From Rhynchopus sp. YZ270_cl-10 (taxonomy: Eukaryota > Euglenozoa > Diplonemea > Diplonemida > Diplonemidae): a DNA stretch of 64,000 nucleotides. Positions 41,061-52,657 of this stretch are shown in pieces. The DNA lies in NCBI GenBank assembly GCA_964035575.1, contig OZ037899.1, positions 1,116,001-1,180,000 of the forward strand, written 5' to 3'. The position numbers and the translations under genes are program-made. The notes under the pieces are model-generated. The model saw nothing but the letters and a program-made list of their open reading frames with translations. It ran no database searches and was not told the origin of the DNA. Positions within the stretch are counted from its first letter, which is position 1; each line of letters starts with the position of its first letter.

Positions 41061-41792
41061 CCAAAATAGCAGGGTAGATCCTTAGCGAAAGTGAAAATAA
41101 GGATTCGAGAGTTTTTATTTTTTTTTCCTTTTTTTTTTTCCTTTTTTCTCTGGCCCATTTTTTTGGTTACCTACTAATTTCCAGCCACAGAGTGGCACCA
41201 CCACGGTCCGCAATCGATCCGGAAAGTCAAAATAAGGGGAAAACCAAAAGGAAAAAAAGTAAAAGTTCGCTGCCGTTTTTTTGGCTGGCCTTCGGCCCGC
41301 CAATGCCCCTTTAATATTTGTCTTCACTTCATAAGACAAGGACCAATGAGTCAGTGTCACCTTGCATAAGACAATTTTGAAGCATATTTTTGAAGAACAC
41401 AATTACTATGTCCACAAACCCGCAAAGCGGACCATTGTAAAAAGGTTGGTGCTGAGGGTGGAGGTTTCGAAGAAGTGCGTGTGTGTTAAAGGTCGGGTAT
41501 GAGTCACCTGTACGGAGTATGAGATCCAGTAATAAAGACTTCAACCGGACCAAGGCAGAAACACAACACTGTTAGGCCAAAATCCAAAAACCCATAGGGC
41601 CCCAGTATTGTTGTCGAAAATCCCCACTTAATTTTTGGTGGGATTTTGAACTTTGCCCAAAAACTGCGAAAAAAAATTTCCGCTCGCTGCGCTCGCGGAG
41701 GTTCACCCAATGCGGTCTCGCCTACCCAAACTGCTGGTGCCTATTTAATTTTGAAAATTTTCTTGCTAATGCCGGGCTACCACTTTTTTTCA
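41061..41792. other. Gene-free stretch
   Basis: No gene or recognised repeat apart from a hairpin-like CGCTCGCTGCGCTCGCGG near 41680, which recurs in form at about 42436 within repeat A. Confidence 0.45.
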
Positions 41793-42511
41793 GAATGTTT
41801 CTAGAAAGTATTACCCTTGTCAGAGGGCGCAGTGTCCGACAAGGGTCACAGCCAGAATGTGATTTAATTGTTCAAATGCCGAAGGAAAAGGAAGCATGCG
41901 AAAGAATAAAAGTAGCGTACCGTGCGCCTGCGGCGCAGCTTGCAGCCCTGTTTGGCAGTAAAAATGTGCAATTTTGAGCGCAATTTTTTGAAATGTTGCG
42001 TACCGTGGCTTCGCCAGAAACTTTCGTTTCAGCAAAATCTGGAAGTAAAATTTACGGTAACTGTTGAAAATTACCAATGACAGTGCCGTTTTATGGCAAC
42101 ATTTTCAGAAATGTTGCGTACCGTGGCTTCGCCATGGGTGCCACGACCGCCGTTTCTTTTCGTAAATATACTGTCACTGCGCGTGCCTGGTGCAAATATC
42201 AATACAGTGCCGAACTCCGCAGTAGGATCCGAGGAATTCTCACATTCCGCCGGAGGCCCTAACGAGCTGGGTTGGGCTCGACCGAGTTTCAGCGAAAACC
42301 CCCAAAACCTATATTATCCCCTGGGGTTTAGTTCTACGACAGCTGAGATGTGTAAAAAAACACCACTATTCTGCCTCAGTACAGTACCAACCTGCTTGTT
42401 GGATTTTTTTTTTTAGACCGTCACTCAATTTTTCCGCTCGCTGCGCGAGCGGACAAACCATCAACCCCCACGATTTCCCAAAAACCTGAAAGTTAGCGTC
42501 AGGCCTGCGCG
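41793..42511 (-). repeat. Repeat A, inverted copy
   Basis: Inverted relative to 36597-37240. The block GTTGCGTACCGTGGCTTCGC occurs twice (about 41995 and 42114), so this copy carries an internal duplication. Confidence 0.75.
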
Positions 42512-43242
42512 GAAAAATTTCAAAAACGGGAGAGAAAAAAAAGGAAAAAAACGAAAATAAATCTGGGGTTTTTAGCGTTTTTAGCGAAAATAAGGATCTA
42601 CCCTGCAAAATAGTGGGTCCTTGGGTGACCAAAAATGCAAAAAAAAACGCATTTTTTTGGTGTTTTGACCCTTCAGAACCACCCAAAACGCACTTTTGTG
42701 TACCAAAACACGCATATTTCACATTTCCTTAGCAATTCCTTCACAAGTGCAAGGTGATTTTTGACCAAACTAATTTTGTGCACTTTTTTTGTGGTCACGT
42801 GACGCTAAAATCCTCTCCGTGATGCGAGAATTACATGTGAGAATGCGATAATGATTCTCGCGTGCGAACGCCCAAAACCACGAAGGAGGACGCAAGCAAG
42901 GCTTCAGTGCACTTAGGTACAGGATGCGTCGTTTTCAGTTACAAAAAAGGGTACTGTGAAGCGGTTGAGGCACACACAGACCCGCTGCAAAATGCATCTG
43001 GGACCCACGCTAGACCCCCTAAAAGCTGTAAAACCATATATTTCCATCTCGCGACCCCAGCGGATGTGGGCTGAGGTGTTTTTTTTTGGGTGTTTAGAAA
43101 GGTTTTTGTCCGATTGGAGAATTTTTTCGGTAAGTGTTGCATTTTGTCCCCACTGAGTGTGCACTCAGAAAACACTCATCAATAAAACGACCTGGTAAAA
43201 AATAGTTATTTTCTATCGTAGTAGTGGGTTTGTTGTGCAGTG
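42512..43242. other. Gene-free stretch
   Basis: A diverged repeat D trace at 42650-42740 and GCGAGAAT-type motifs near 42818-42860, similar to those at 57.98-58.05 kb. No gene supported. Confidence 0.45.
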
Positions 43243-43574
43243 ATGTTCTTTGTACCTGGAGAGTGGGCCGAGTGCAAGGTATGTTTTTAACCCCCCGGTT
43301 TTCTCCCTTTTCGACATGTCCGCTATTTTTTAGCTATTTTTTTTTTTTTTGTCAACAAAAATGTCACTTTTACGTTTAAGGGGTACGGCGCGGCTTCTTG
43401 TTTGTTTTTTTTGTTGTAGTCTCTACTTTTACATTCAATTTCTCTTAACAGGTACCCGAACCGACGACCCTTCATCGTGACAGCGAAGCAGTGCCGACGG
43501 AAGAGCTGGTGCAATTATTTCAAAACCAGGTGGCGATCGTAAAAGTCGGGTTTATATACCAACTTTTCCATTAA
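43243..43574 (+). CDS. Candidate small two-exon gene or stranded exons
   Basis: ATG at 43243, exon 1 to 43278, a GTATGT donor, a TCTCTTAACAG acceptor, and exon 2 from 43452 to the stop at 43574. This gives 52 residues (MFFVPGEWAECK joined to VPEPTTLHRDSEAVPTEEL). Splice signals match those of the verified genes and exon codon use is balanced. However, the sequence directly before the ATG (TTGTTGTGCAG) could itself be an acceptor, so these may be internal exons of a broken gene inside the surrounding repeat. No family recognised. Confidence 0.35.
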
Positions 43575-43616
43575 CCCACCCCATAGACCACCCTAATTAT
43601 TATGAAACTCTTAGTC

Positions 43617-44428
43617 AGTCACTGCTATAGCCATTTAACCCAGGGAGCATAGCTAGTGCAAGAAATTCGACTTCGGGATCCGGAAAGTCTGTCCTCTGCT
43701 CTTGCGGAGGACTAGGCACAAGAAAATATTGCGTTCCCCCAGAAAACCAATTTTTGTCAGAGTAATTTTTGCCCAGGGCATGCTCTTGAAGCATGGCGGC
43801 TTGGTGTGAGAAGGGGCAGTGTATTGTTTTGTTCTAGATTTCGACGGTTGTTAGAACGAGTCAAGTGGATGCTTATCTAAACACTGACTTTAGTACAGAC
43901 CCGAGAGATCACACATGACTTTGAGGAAAGAACAAAGCAATGCATCTGTACCCGCACGCCAGGTTGTAGTTACTTCAGAATTTTCTTAAGTTTGCATGAA
44001 CGAGGAGGGGCGAATCATTCTTCGGGAACCATTAGCTGTATACCATGGAATGATTTTCTCAAAAACACCACGTGGGGGCTGAATTCAATCCCTTAAGAAT
44101 TGCGAATTCAGCCTTTGTAGAAGGTACGTCTTACTTGTACTTGTACTTGTATGCCGTGTCCACCCTTCTCGACCTTACCGGTTCACATGTTCGAAGTTTA
44201 TTAGGCAGTGGTAACACCCTTCTCAATTGTGCAAACTTAAGAATTTTCTGCTGGAACTTACCAAAATCGATTTTCTTTCACCCCAAACACCCGCAACACC
44301 CCACCTGCTACTTCGGTAGCCTGTGTTGTTGGGAGTTGGTTCTTATGTTGATCCCCAGTGTTTTGCACTGCTTCTTCTGAGCCCAACGCTGTTTGGCCTG
44401 TCGACGTAATAAATACGAAGACAGGGCG
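43617..44428 (+). repeat. R-core copy 3, most diverged
   Basis: It shares GCATAGCTAGTGCAAGAAAT, AATATTG, CCCCCAGAAAACCA, GGGCATGCTCTTGAAGCATG and TTTGGCCTGTC with copies 1 and 2. The first hairpin (about 43688-43716) keeps its 9-bp stem. In the second (44294-44328) the outer stem is CAACAC/GTGTTG, and the inner stem is GCTAC-TTCG-GTAGC instead of CGCC-AAAA-GGCG. Confidence 0.6.
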
Positions 44429-44763
44429 GCGGTGCCAACAATTTTCCGATGATGTAACGTTTTATCTGATTGATTTATCGTTTGATATACCTTGTGTGTC
44501 CTACTTCGTAACTTGCACACACGAGCAACGTATATTGAACGGTACTTCAAGCGATACTTCGTTATGTCATTGGGGTACCTGGAAAAAAAAATTTTCCCAG
44601 ACGTCCCAGATCTCCCAGATTTGGCCAGATCTGGCCAGATCTGGCCAGATCTGGGACGTCTGGGAAAATTTTTTTTTTCAAAAAAAAAAAAAAATTTTCC
44701 AGATCTGGCCAGATCTGGGCGGCCCAGATCTGGAGATCTGGCCAGATCTGGCAGCATCCGTGT

Positions 44764-46505
44764 AAAAGGGTGTGTTGGGGTAAATTTTTTTTTTTTGAAA
44801 AAAAAAAAGAAAAAATACAACCTTGCTCCAGCTAGAGGAATACCGGTTTCCCCCCCTCCACCAACCCTTTTTCTCAAAAGAATGGCTCCCATTTTTGTCC
44901 TGATTTTTTTCTTGAAAAAACCCCAAACCCAGTGGTCATATCGAGCGGACTAACCTTACTTTGATACTGGCTTTTTTGGAACTGATTTTATGTTCCATTT
45001 TTTTTTTTTGTTCTCGCCTTTTTTCGATGTTTTTTAAGACTAAACGAGGTTTAGACTCATCTTAAAAACCCTTTTTTTTTTCTTCCCTTTTTTGGTACGT
45101 TGTGTATGATGTTTTTAACGGCTAGCTTTTGTATAGGTGACTAAGCATGAGAGACTTAGGTTCATCTTATAAACATTTTTTTTATCTTGATGTACCTCAA
45201 GAATAAAAAAAAATTAAAAAGATAAGAGATTTTAGGAAGAGTGCAACAAAAAAAAAAAAAATGGCAAGCTGCCCCTACCTCCCCACACCCCTCGCCCCAC
45301 TCAAACCTCGGGTCCTGCTAATTTCATTTTCACGTGAAGTAGGGGTTCAGAAGAAGGTGTGTGTCTTTTTTTTTATTTCCTTTTAGAAACATAATCATCC
45401 GACATTTTTAGCTCTTTCTTTGTTGTGTTTTTTCTGTCTGGTTTGGGTGATAGGCTCGAACCCGGACTTATGGTATAACTACCAATTGAAAGAGAATAAA
45501 AATTAATGGTGATCCAAAAAAAAAAAAGGAAAACAACAAAAAGTAACGTTCTTGATATAGGATGGAGGATGGACGTGAAAGAAATTTATCTTAAAAATTA
45601 TAAAAAAAATTGACACATCTTTTTCTTCCCTCACTTCTACTTTTGCAACCAGGAATAAAAAAAGGTGAGGGATGGGATGGTGGGTGCTTGGGAGAAAACT
45701 GTTGCCTTTTTTTTTTTTTATAATTTGAGAATGTGGTGCCCTCCCTTTGAATGGCAAGATGGTGCGTGCCCATGATCATTTTACCATTGAGGGGTGTTTT
45801 TTTTTAAAAAAAATATTTTTATCTTGTATTTGTCCAGCAAAGAATAGGAATACACATGTAAATTTTCGTGTACTCTTTTCTCTCAGAAATTGCTTTGTTG
45901 TTGTTGTTTTGATGCGATTCCGAAAGTGGATGAGAAAATATGGGTGGTCGAGGGGGGGGGGGAAGAGGGGTGAAAGACAAAATAGGAGGGAAAAGAGTGA
46001 GTAGAGGTTTCCTATCTTATTGTGTCTTGAACCCCCCGCGCGTCCCCTTTTTTACCGCTCTTCTTCTTTTTCTTTTCTTTACCCACTTTTGGACGTTTTT
46101 TTTTATTATTTTCTTTTCGCTTGGTTTTTTTGTGTTTTTGTTCCACACAATTTTTTGAAACAGAAAAAAAGGGGGGGAAATTCAATGATGAAATGAAATA
46201 GACTTGGCTCAGACAAACGTTTATAAAAAAAAAATTAAAAAAATAGGGATGGAAACAGCCAAATAAGAGATATAGAAAGGGGAGTGCTCCCATAAATAAA
46301 AAAAAGACGGGTCAAGAGAGGATTTGGCAGACTCTTCTTTTTGTTTTTGGGGGGAATAAAATCATTTCTTTTTGTTTTTTTTTTTTTGTGAAGAAGGCAT
46401 GATTTTAGCAAATCTATAAAAGGAAAAATGCAAATTCAAAAAAAAAAAAAAAGTGACCCAATTAAAACCCCTTTAGTCTGGCCATAAAATGCGTTTTTTT
46501 CGTAG
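44764..46505. other. Gene-free stretch
   Basis: A/T-tract-rich. A diverged hairpin (CTAAACGAGGTTTAG, TCATCTT) lies at 45035-45068 and a good H-hairpin at 45135. A T-arm-like GGGTTCGAGCC on the minus strand (45453-45463) is not part of a complete tRNA. No gene. Confidence 0.55.
45134..45172 (+). repeat. H-hairpin copy 3
   Basis: AGGTGACTAAGCATGAGAGA, then CTTAGGTTCATCTTATAAAC and a T-run. Confidence 0.65.
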
Positions 46506-46509
46506 TTAA

Positions 46510-46866
46510 CGTGGCCCGGCGTCCTCACGCCCGCTGGCTGTGCCGTGCAGCAACGTGGACAAGTCGAAGTCAGGGAAGTGGGTGCTTGACACGTGCGTGG
46601 ACGGGAAGGGGACGTCGGGGGCGTGTGGCTGGGGGAAGAAGATTGCGTCGCTGCCAAAGTGCATGCCGAAGGAGTCGTCTGGGTGGAACGTGCCGGCGTT
46701 CTCGTTCAAGCTGAAGGGCGGGGAGGCAACCTTCAAGGACATCTCGTACGGGAAGATAGCGGGGTGGAAGCAGTCTGGGCTGACGCGGTTCTACCTGTCG
46801 ACAACGCAGCTGAACTACACACTATGGGAAGGGGACAAATGGCCACAGTCCTGGAGAAGGTTTAGT
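46510..46866 (+). pseudogene. 5'-truncated gene fragment with strong codon bias
   Basis: The frame containing CSNVDKSKSGKWVLDTCVDG, GWGKKIASLPKCMPK and SGLTRFYLSTTQLNYTLWEG has the same G/C-ending codon bias as the confident genes. It is clearly of coding origin. There is no ATG: an in-frame stop sits directly before it (46507), and only a weak acceptor-like CCGTGCAG (46543-46550) could connect it to upstream exons. Repeat-like A/T sequence lies upstream. It may be a broken gene, or the last exon of a gene whose 5' exons I cannot find. The family is not recognised. It ends about 170 bp before the membrane-protein gene. Confidence 0.5.
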
Positions 46867-47039
46867 TTGGCGCATATGGTACACAGTAGCAGGACGTGCC
46901 CCACCTTCACCTTTTCCCTCCCCACTCACCACGACTCACCTTTCCAGAAACAAAGCAAACCTCCACAAATCATGCGCTCCTGAGCGCTTCTTTTCATCCC
47001 CCTTTTCTCGCATTTATTTTTTTAAAAAAAAGCAAAATA

Positions 47040-50000
47040 ATGTCCTCCTTTTCTTCCTCTTCCCCCCGATGCCTTGCAGCATGCGTATTTGTGGTGTTTC
47101 TGGGATGTGTCGGTGCGGCGACGGTCGACCCTGCACCGTGTACAGCGAGTCAGGCAGTCACGTTCCCGAATAATGCGGCAGGGAAAATGACTTGCACCTC
47201 AATGAATCAGTGCAGCTCCTGCGCTGTAGGCTGTGACGACACGAATACGTGCGCCGTCTCCTGTGAAAACAACGAGAACACATGCAACGACATGGTCATC
47301 ACGTGCCCAGACGACGCAGACTGCACCGTCACCTGCGGGGCCTTCAAAGGCTGCAAGAATCTTCGCGTCATCTGCCCCTCAAACGCCGCAAAGAAATGCA
47401 CCGTGACCTGCTCTGCGCAGGACTCCTGCATAGGGTTGATCGTAACGCAGAAGGACGCCAGCAAAGGGGCGCCGCTTGACATCGACTGTGGTTCTGGTGC
47501 ATGCGCGGGTGCGAAGATCACGTGTCCGAAGGACAGGACGTGTCAGGTGGCGTGTCAGTATCAGGCCTGCAAGGACGCTGCAATAGACGGGCCGACGGGG
47601 TCTGGGTCCCTTACCATGGAGTGTCTGCAGCAGGGTTGCCAGGGTGCGGATCTGCGTTGTCCGGGGAATGCAGCGTGTGACGTGAAGTGCAAGGGTGAGG
47701 ATGCGTGCAAGAGTTCGACCATCTCGTCGGGTGCGCCCGGTACCGGTGCGATGGCTATCCTCTGCGACACGGTAACGTCCTGCGAGTCTGCCAACGTTAT
47801 TTGCCCACTGGCAGCAGACTGCAAGCTCGAGTGCTCCGCATACCAGTCCTGCAAATCCACAGATATCGACTGTGGCGGCTCAGGGCGGTGCGACGTGCTG
47901 TGCAGCGCAGGCGAGTCGTGCGAAGGTATCGACGTCACATCTGACCGGCGCACCGGCGGTGTCACAGCAGTGATCTGCCCACAGTACCTCTCCTGCAAGG
48001 GCTCAAACGTGGACTGCGGCGCAGCCGACACCTGCTATCAGGACTGTGAAAGCAGCAGCTGCACAGGCGTTGTGCTGAAGTGCCAGGACCCCAAGACCGT
48101 ATGCGACCTGACGTGCACCGGGTACGAGTCTTGCAAGAGCTCCAACTACAAGTGCGCCGCAGCGCACAGTGGCGGCATCTGTAGAATTGACTGTAATGGG
48201 AGTGCCTCGTGCAAGCCCTTCACCTCGTCCGGGAAGCTCTCGCCGGTGAAGTGTTCCTCATCCAACGACTGCTCGACAGCGTTGTTCAAGCTGTCGAATG
48301 GGTATGTAAAGCGGAAAACCACTGGTGGCAACACCATCCAACTGTTTCGAAACACACACACAACACAGGGAAGTCACGAACTCGCCCTCTACGATTTCAC
48401 CCCCAGGGCCGACAAACCCACCAGACACACAGCCCCCTGCCACACAACCGCCGGACACACAGCCACCTGATACGCAACCACCTGCCACTCAGCCGCCTGC
48501 CACCCAGCCTCCAGCAACAACAGCGCCGCTCACACAGGTACCCGCTACCCAACCTCCCGCCACCCAACCACCTGCCACCCAACCTCCGGCCACACAAGCA
48601 CCGGCCACACAACCTCCGGCCACACAACCACCTGCCACACAACCTCCGGCCACACAAGCACCTGTCACACAACCACCTGCCACACAAGCACCTGCCACCC
48701 AACCTCCCGCCACACAACCACCTGCCACACAACCTCCGGCCACACAACCACCTGTCACACAACCTCCCGCCACACAGCCGCCTCTGACACTGCCCCCTGC
48801 AACTCAGGCACCCAAGACCAAGGCACCACCCACCAACGCACCACGCACAGGCGTGCCCGGCATCCCACCCACACCAGCACCACCCACCGACGCACCCCCT
48901 ACACAGCCACCCGCCACACCCGCACCGGCTACCAACGCCCCACCCACCGGGGTACCTGGGGTACCGCCCACACCTGCACCACCCACTCCTGCACCGCCCA
49001 CCAATGCACCGGCGACCCTTGCACCACGCACACCGGCACCTCCGACAGGGTTTCCTGGCGTGCCCACCACTGATGCACCTGCAACAGAAGCACCAGACAC
49101 TGCAGCACCGGACACCGCAGCACCACGGGCGGATCCTACCACAGCACCAACAGCGGCACCGACTGCAGAACCGACTGCAACACCAAAGCTAGGAGAGGAG
49201 CAGCAGAGAACCGCAACGCCTCCACTGCTGCAGGCAAACGAGGAGATGGGCATCGCAGTGACTGCGTCGTCGACAGCAGCGATCACCGGGACCGGCGCGG
49301 CAGGGCGCCTTGCAGTGTTGAAAAACTTCGGCTGCGAAGTGGACGACGTGGACCTCTCAGAAGGGGAACCCCTTGACTGGGAGTTCCACCCCACCGGCGT
49401 CGCCCTCGGCAACTCCACACGCAAATACATGAAGGGCGCGCTGGTCATGAACCCGGTGCTCCTCATCGCCCTGCTTCTCCTCCTCTCCGTCATCTCCGCT
49501 GTACTGCACTCCTGCATGCACGTCCCCATGAAACAAGCCTTCGGCAATGCAAGAACACCTGGTCTGCTTTACATTCCGTACCTCTTCCTGCTTCAAGGCA
49601 CCTCTCTGGTTAGCGCGAGGATGGCGTTTTACCCTTCAGACGAGGCGGCTGGGGTTGTGTTTGGCGCTTGGGTGATGTTGGTAGCATGCGTCACGTCTCC
49701 AGCACTGCTTTACTTCTTCCTCCTCCGAAAGGTCAAGACAGAGGCATACCAGATAGCAGACCCTGTACTATACCCTCGGGATGACATTCCGACCAAGCTG
49801 TACTCCGGACGGAAGGCAACCCTGTACAAATTCGTCTACGGTGATAAGGTCTGGGTGAGTGGCAACGCCGAGGGCTGTTTCGTGGAGAGGTTTGGGGCAG
49901 TGTTTGAATGCTACAGGGAAGGGTACGTTACGTTCCCGGTGGTGGAGCTGAGTTTGATGAATTTTTTGAGTATTCTCTCCGCCTGGCGGCCCTCGGACTC

Positions 50001-50700
50001 CACCCAATGCAACATCCGGAACACCTTTGTTTGTCTGATGTTCTTCGCATTCCTCGCGGTGCTTTGCTTCCTCCGGCCGTACTCTTCGATATTCGACAAC
50101 GGAATGGCCATGCTCCTGGCAGCCTGTATGTTCTTCGCCGTGCTTCTCATGACGATTGGGCTCTGGGTTGGCGCAGCTTCAACTACAACGTGGTTTGTCT
50201 TTGCGGCGAATTTGCTGCTCATTTCAGCGTTTCTTCTTCTCATCAAAGCGTTGTGGGACCTGTTCTCCTATGGAATGGATATTTGGTTGGGAAGGAAGAG
50301 TGGTGCCAGGCAGGTCCACATTGAAGAAACCCGGATGTACAAATTGAAGCAGAAGATGCGTGCAAAGGCGTTCGGAAGCGGGGGTGGATACGCAGGTAGT
50401 CTGGCTGGTGGCAAAACCGACAGCGACCCCGACTGTCTCAGCGAGCACCTCCTGGGAGATAGCATGAACGTTGCTGAAGTCTCCGTCAAGGAGGAGAGCA
50501 AAGGAGGGGCAGAGCGTGACAGTGTAGGCGAGGCGGCGAACCCACTCAGCGCAAGTCAGACCCTCGATAAAGACCCGAAACCAGAGAAAAAAGTGGCAAA
50601 AACCGGCAAAAAAGGACGGAAAGCGCAGGTGGCGAACGGAATTATCATCACCTGTGTGGCAGAGGAAGGCTATGTGCCTGCAACGCATTTTACTCTTTGA
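47040..50700 (+). CDS. Large surface protein: Cys-rich ectodomain, Pro/Thr stalk, multi-pass membrane domain
   Basis: Exons 47040-48301 and 48369-50700 (intron with GTATGT donor and AACACAG acceptor preceded by ACACACACA) give 1,197 residues. After a signal peptide (CLAACVFVVFLGCVGA) residues 30-420 are reiterated short cysteine motifs (CTVTCGAFKGCKNLRVICP type), spaced like a Cys-stabilised beta-helix. Residues about 430-700 are a TQPPA-type Pro/Thr stalk, probably glycosylated. From about 779 to 1050 there are six or seven hydrophobic segments (NPVLLIALLLLLSVISAVLH first, FVFAANLLLISAFLLLIKAL last), then a charged cytoplasmic tail rich in Lys. The architecture suggests a receptor, adhesin or TRP-like channel; I cannot place it in a family. 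Without the splice the two frames do not join. Confidence 0.85.
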
Positions 50701-51598
50701 TGTGAAAAAAAAAGAGGACAAAATATGATCAAAAAAGTAACGGTATACACGAAAAAAAAAAAAAGCGAGGTGTCTACACGTTATCAATTCTTCGATTATT
50801 CAGAAAAAAAAATTACAAAAAGAAAGAAAAAAAGAAGCGGTGAGAGATTTGGAGTGACAGAGTGTGAGAAGAATATCGACCCAAAAGGTACTACAAAAGG
50901 CTTTGGCCGATTGAGTACAGATCTTAAAACCAGTAGGGTGTACAGTGATTGTCGATACAATACATCTTGCCTTTCTTCTTTGATTTTTGGAAGGGAAAAC
51001 GTACGAAACTCTTTGATGGGTTCTTTTTGTTTATTTTTTTGAAAAATAAGTTTTACTTTTTTAGGGGGTGACCGAGCACGAGGACTCTGCCGACCATTCT
51101 CTCTTGCTTTAAGGCATGTAATAACCCCTTCCCGACCAGGATGGGGAAATGACTGTGTGTTTGCTTACAGCTTGCCCTGTCAGCAACTCCCATGTACAAC
51201 ACTCCGGGGTTTCTAGGGCCCACGGAGTGGTCAGTCCCTGCGTCCCAGAGACGTTTGCACTATCAACTTCACTACTCCTCTTCTTTCTTTCTCTCTCTTT
51301 AGCTGACCTAGGTAATCACAGGCTTAGTTTCATCTTTTCTCTACTGTTTGTTTTGTTTTTTTGTCATATTTTTTTTTGCCCCGCCCTGCCTTGACCAATT
51401 AGGGTTTTTCAATAAATACCTATTTGCTTTGCACGGGTGGTGTGGTAAACGGTTTTGTGCAAAGGGGGTTGGTTTCTTTGGGGTTACCATGGTCATTAGT
51501 TTCTTCATGAAGGAAAAAAAAGGGTGAGCACTAATTAGTCCGCATTTTGACAGAATACTTAGTGCGCACCGCAACCTGTACGTAGTCGGTATTGTATT
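50701..51598. other. Gene-free stretch
   Basis: A short repeat (AAAGCGAGGTGTCTACACGT) at about 50762 recurs near 53901. Diverged hairpin relatives (GGTGACCGAGCACGAGGACT near 51065; TGACCTAGG...TTTCATCTT at 51301-51337) and T-rich tracts complete it. Confidence 0.5.
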
Positions 51599-51640
51599 TA
51601 GGTGACTAAGCACGGCTTAGGATCATCTTACAAACTTTTC
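51599..51640 (+). repeat. H-hairpin copy 4
   Basis: AGGTGACTAAGCACGGCTTA, then GGATCATCTTACAAACTTTT: a complete stem with a shortened loop. Confidence 0.7.
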
Positions 51641-51660
51641 TTTACTTTTCTTTATTTTCA

Positions 51661-51780
51661 TACAGGCTAAGTCGGCCTCGCTAAGGTTGGGTACAATAAT
51701 AATAAAAAAATACTCGGTGATGTGTCTGAGGCGTCATCGGGATGCCTCAGCCACGCCTCAGATATATTTTTTTTCCAGCG
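51661..51780. repeat. Fragment related to the 8308-9386 element
   Basis: GGCTAAGTCGGCCTCGCTAA and GATGCCTCAGCCACGCCTCA resemble the subterminal blocks of the 9-mer-array element. Confidence 0.45.
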
Positions 51781-51782
51781 AG

Positions 51783-51928
51783 TGGTGTTCCCGAAAGGGC
51801 CCATGTTGACAGGTCCTTGACATGTCCTTGACACAAGGTTTACAGGGGAAAATGACACACCCCCCCCCTATATTGACATGTCCTTGACATGTCCTTGACA
51901 TGTCCCCGACAGCAGATCGGTAACACCA
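51783..51928 (-). mobile_element. 146-bp MITE with 5-bp duplication GCGAG
   Basis: The ends are TGGTGTTCCCG and CGGTAACACCA. GCGAG flanks both sides (51778-51782 and 51929-51933). The interior repeats CATGTCCTTGA. It is homologous, in opposite orientation, to 63580-63723. Confidence 0.88.
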
Positions 51929-52598
51929 GCGAGGCCCATTAAATTTACTTCCAATTGATGATGTTGCACGAACATTCATCTTTCAAGTTTTCTCTTACAT
52001 AATTTGTCTTATCCCGTCGCAAATCAGGGAGAGATAATCGTGAGGGGGAAAAAAAAGCAAAAAATAAATGTGAAACTAATCTCTTACTACTCTTCTGTTC
52101 AGGACTGTGAATGTCTTTTTTACCATCCAACTGATTTATGCAAATTATGCAAAAAAAAAAAAAAAAACAGGGAATGTTTCGAGTTTTTCGATATTTCGGA
52201 ATTTGGCCAAAAAGGCTTAATTATGAGCATTGTCAAAGAGGGAATATGAATCGACAGAAGGTGCGCCTGTAAATCGTTTTTCCTTCAATATTTATTTCAC
52301 CAACCTTCACACATTCATACACAACGAAAAACACTACAAATTTGCAGAGCGATAAACTAAAAAAAAGTATTTTTTTTTTTTTTTAATTTCACTTGTCATA
52401 TTCTGAAGATTCTATTGCCTCTCTCTCTCTCTCTCTTTTTCTTCAACTGCCATTTTATTGGCGGTTAGATTGGGTTTGGGTTTGGGGGTGGGGGTGTTTT
52501 TTTTCCTCTATTTTTTTTCCTATTTTTATTCTGGTTTGTTTCTGATAACAGTCATATTATGCAACCATTGTTCGCATAATCAAAACACACAGGAGTGA
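51929..52598. other. Gene-free stretch
   Basis: A diverged hairpin tail (GCACGAACATTCATCTTTCA) at about 51966, long A and T tracts, and a CT-microsatellite near 52420. No gene. Confidence 0.5.
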
Positions 52599-52657
52599 AA
52601 AGGCCGAACAAAAGAACCATATTTGCATTTTCTTTCAATGACGGTTTTTGTTCGGCC
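52599..52657. repeat. GGCCGAACAAAA inverted repeat
   Basis: GGCCGAACAAAA and TTTTTGTTCGGCC bracket a 34-nt spacer, directly next to the TIR element that follows. Confidence 0.65.

Larger units (their letters stand above)
40258..44763. mobile_element. Possible 4.5-kb TIR element carrying R-core copy 3
   Basis: The left end reads GCACGGATGCTGCCAGATCT, and the right end is its complement apart from the last base. AAAA flanks both sides. The subterminal regions are reiterated CAGATCTGGC. The left end is collinear with most of the 115-bp MITE at 56882-56996, which would fit as an internally deleted derivative. Inside lie repeat D, repeat A, a small two-exon coding fragment and the R-core. The two ends could also belong to separate elements. 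No transposase found. Confidence 0.5.

Noticed and set aside
45440-45500. tRNA gene on the minus strand
   Set aside because: A T-arm-like GGGTTCGAGCC and a D-arm-like TTGGTAG are present, but the anticodon arm and a paired acceptor stem are missing. At most a remnant.
51783-51928. Solo LTR (TG...CA ends with 5-bp duplication)
   Set aside because: At 146 bp, with inverted ends and a nearly symmetrical interior, it fits a MITE better; no LTR-element parts were seen anywhere in the window.
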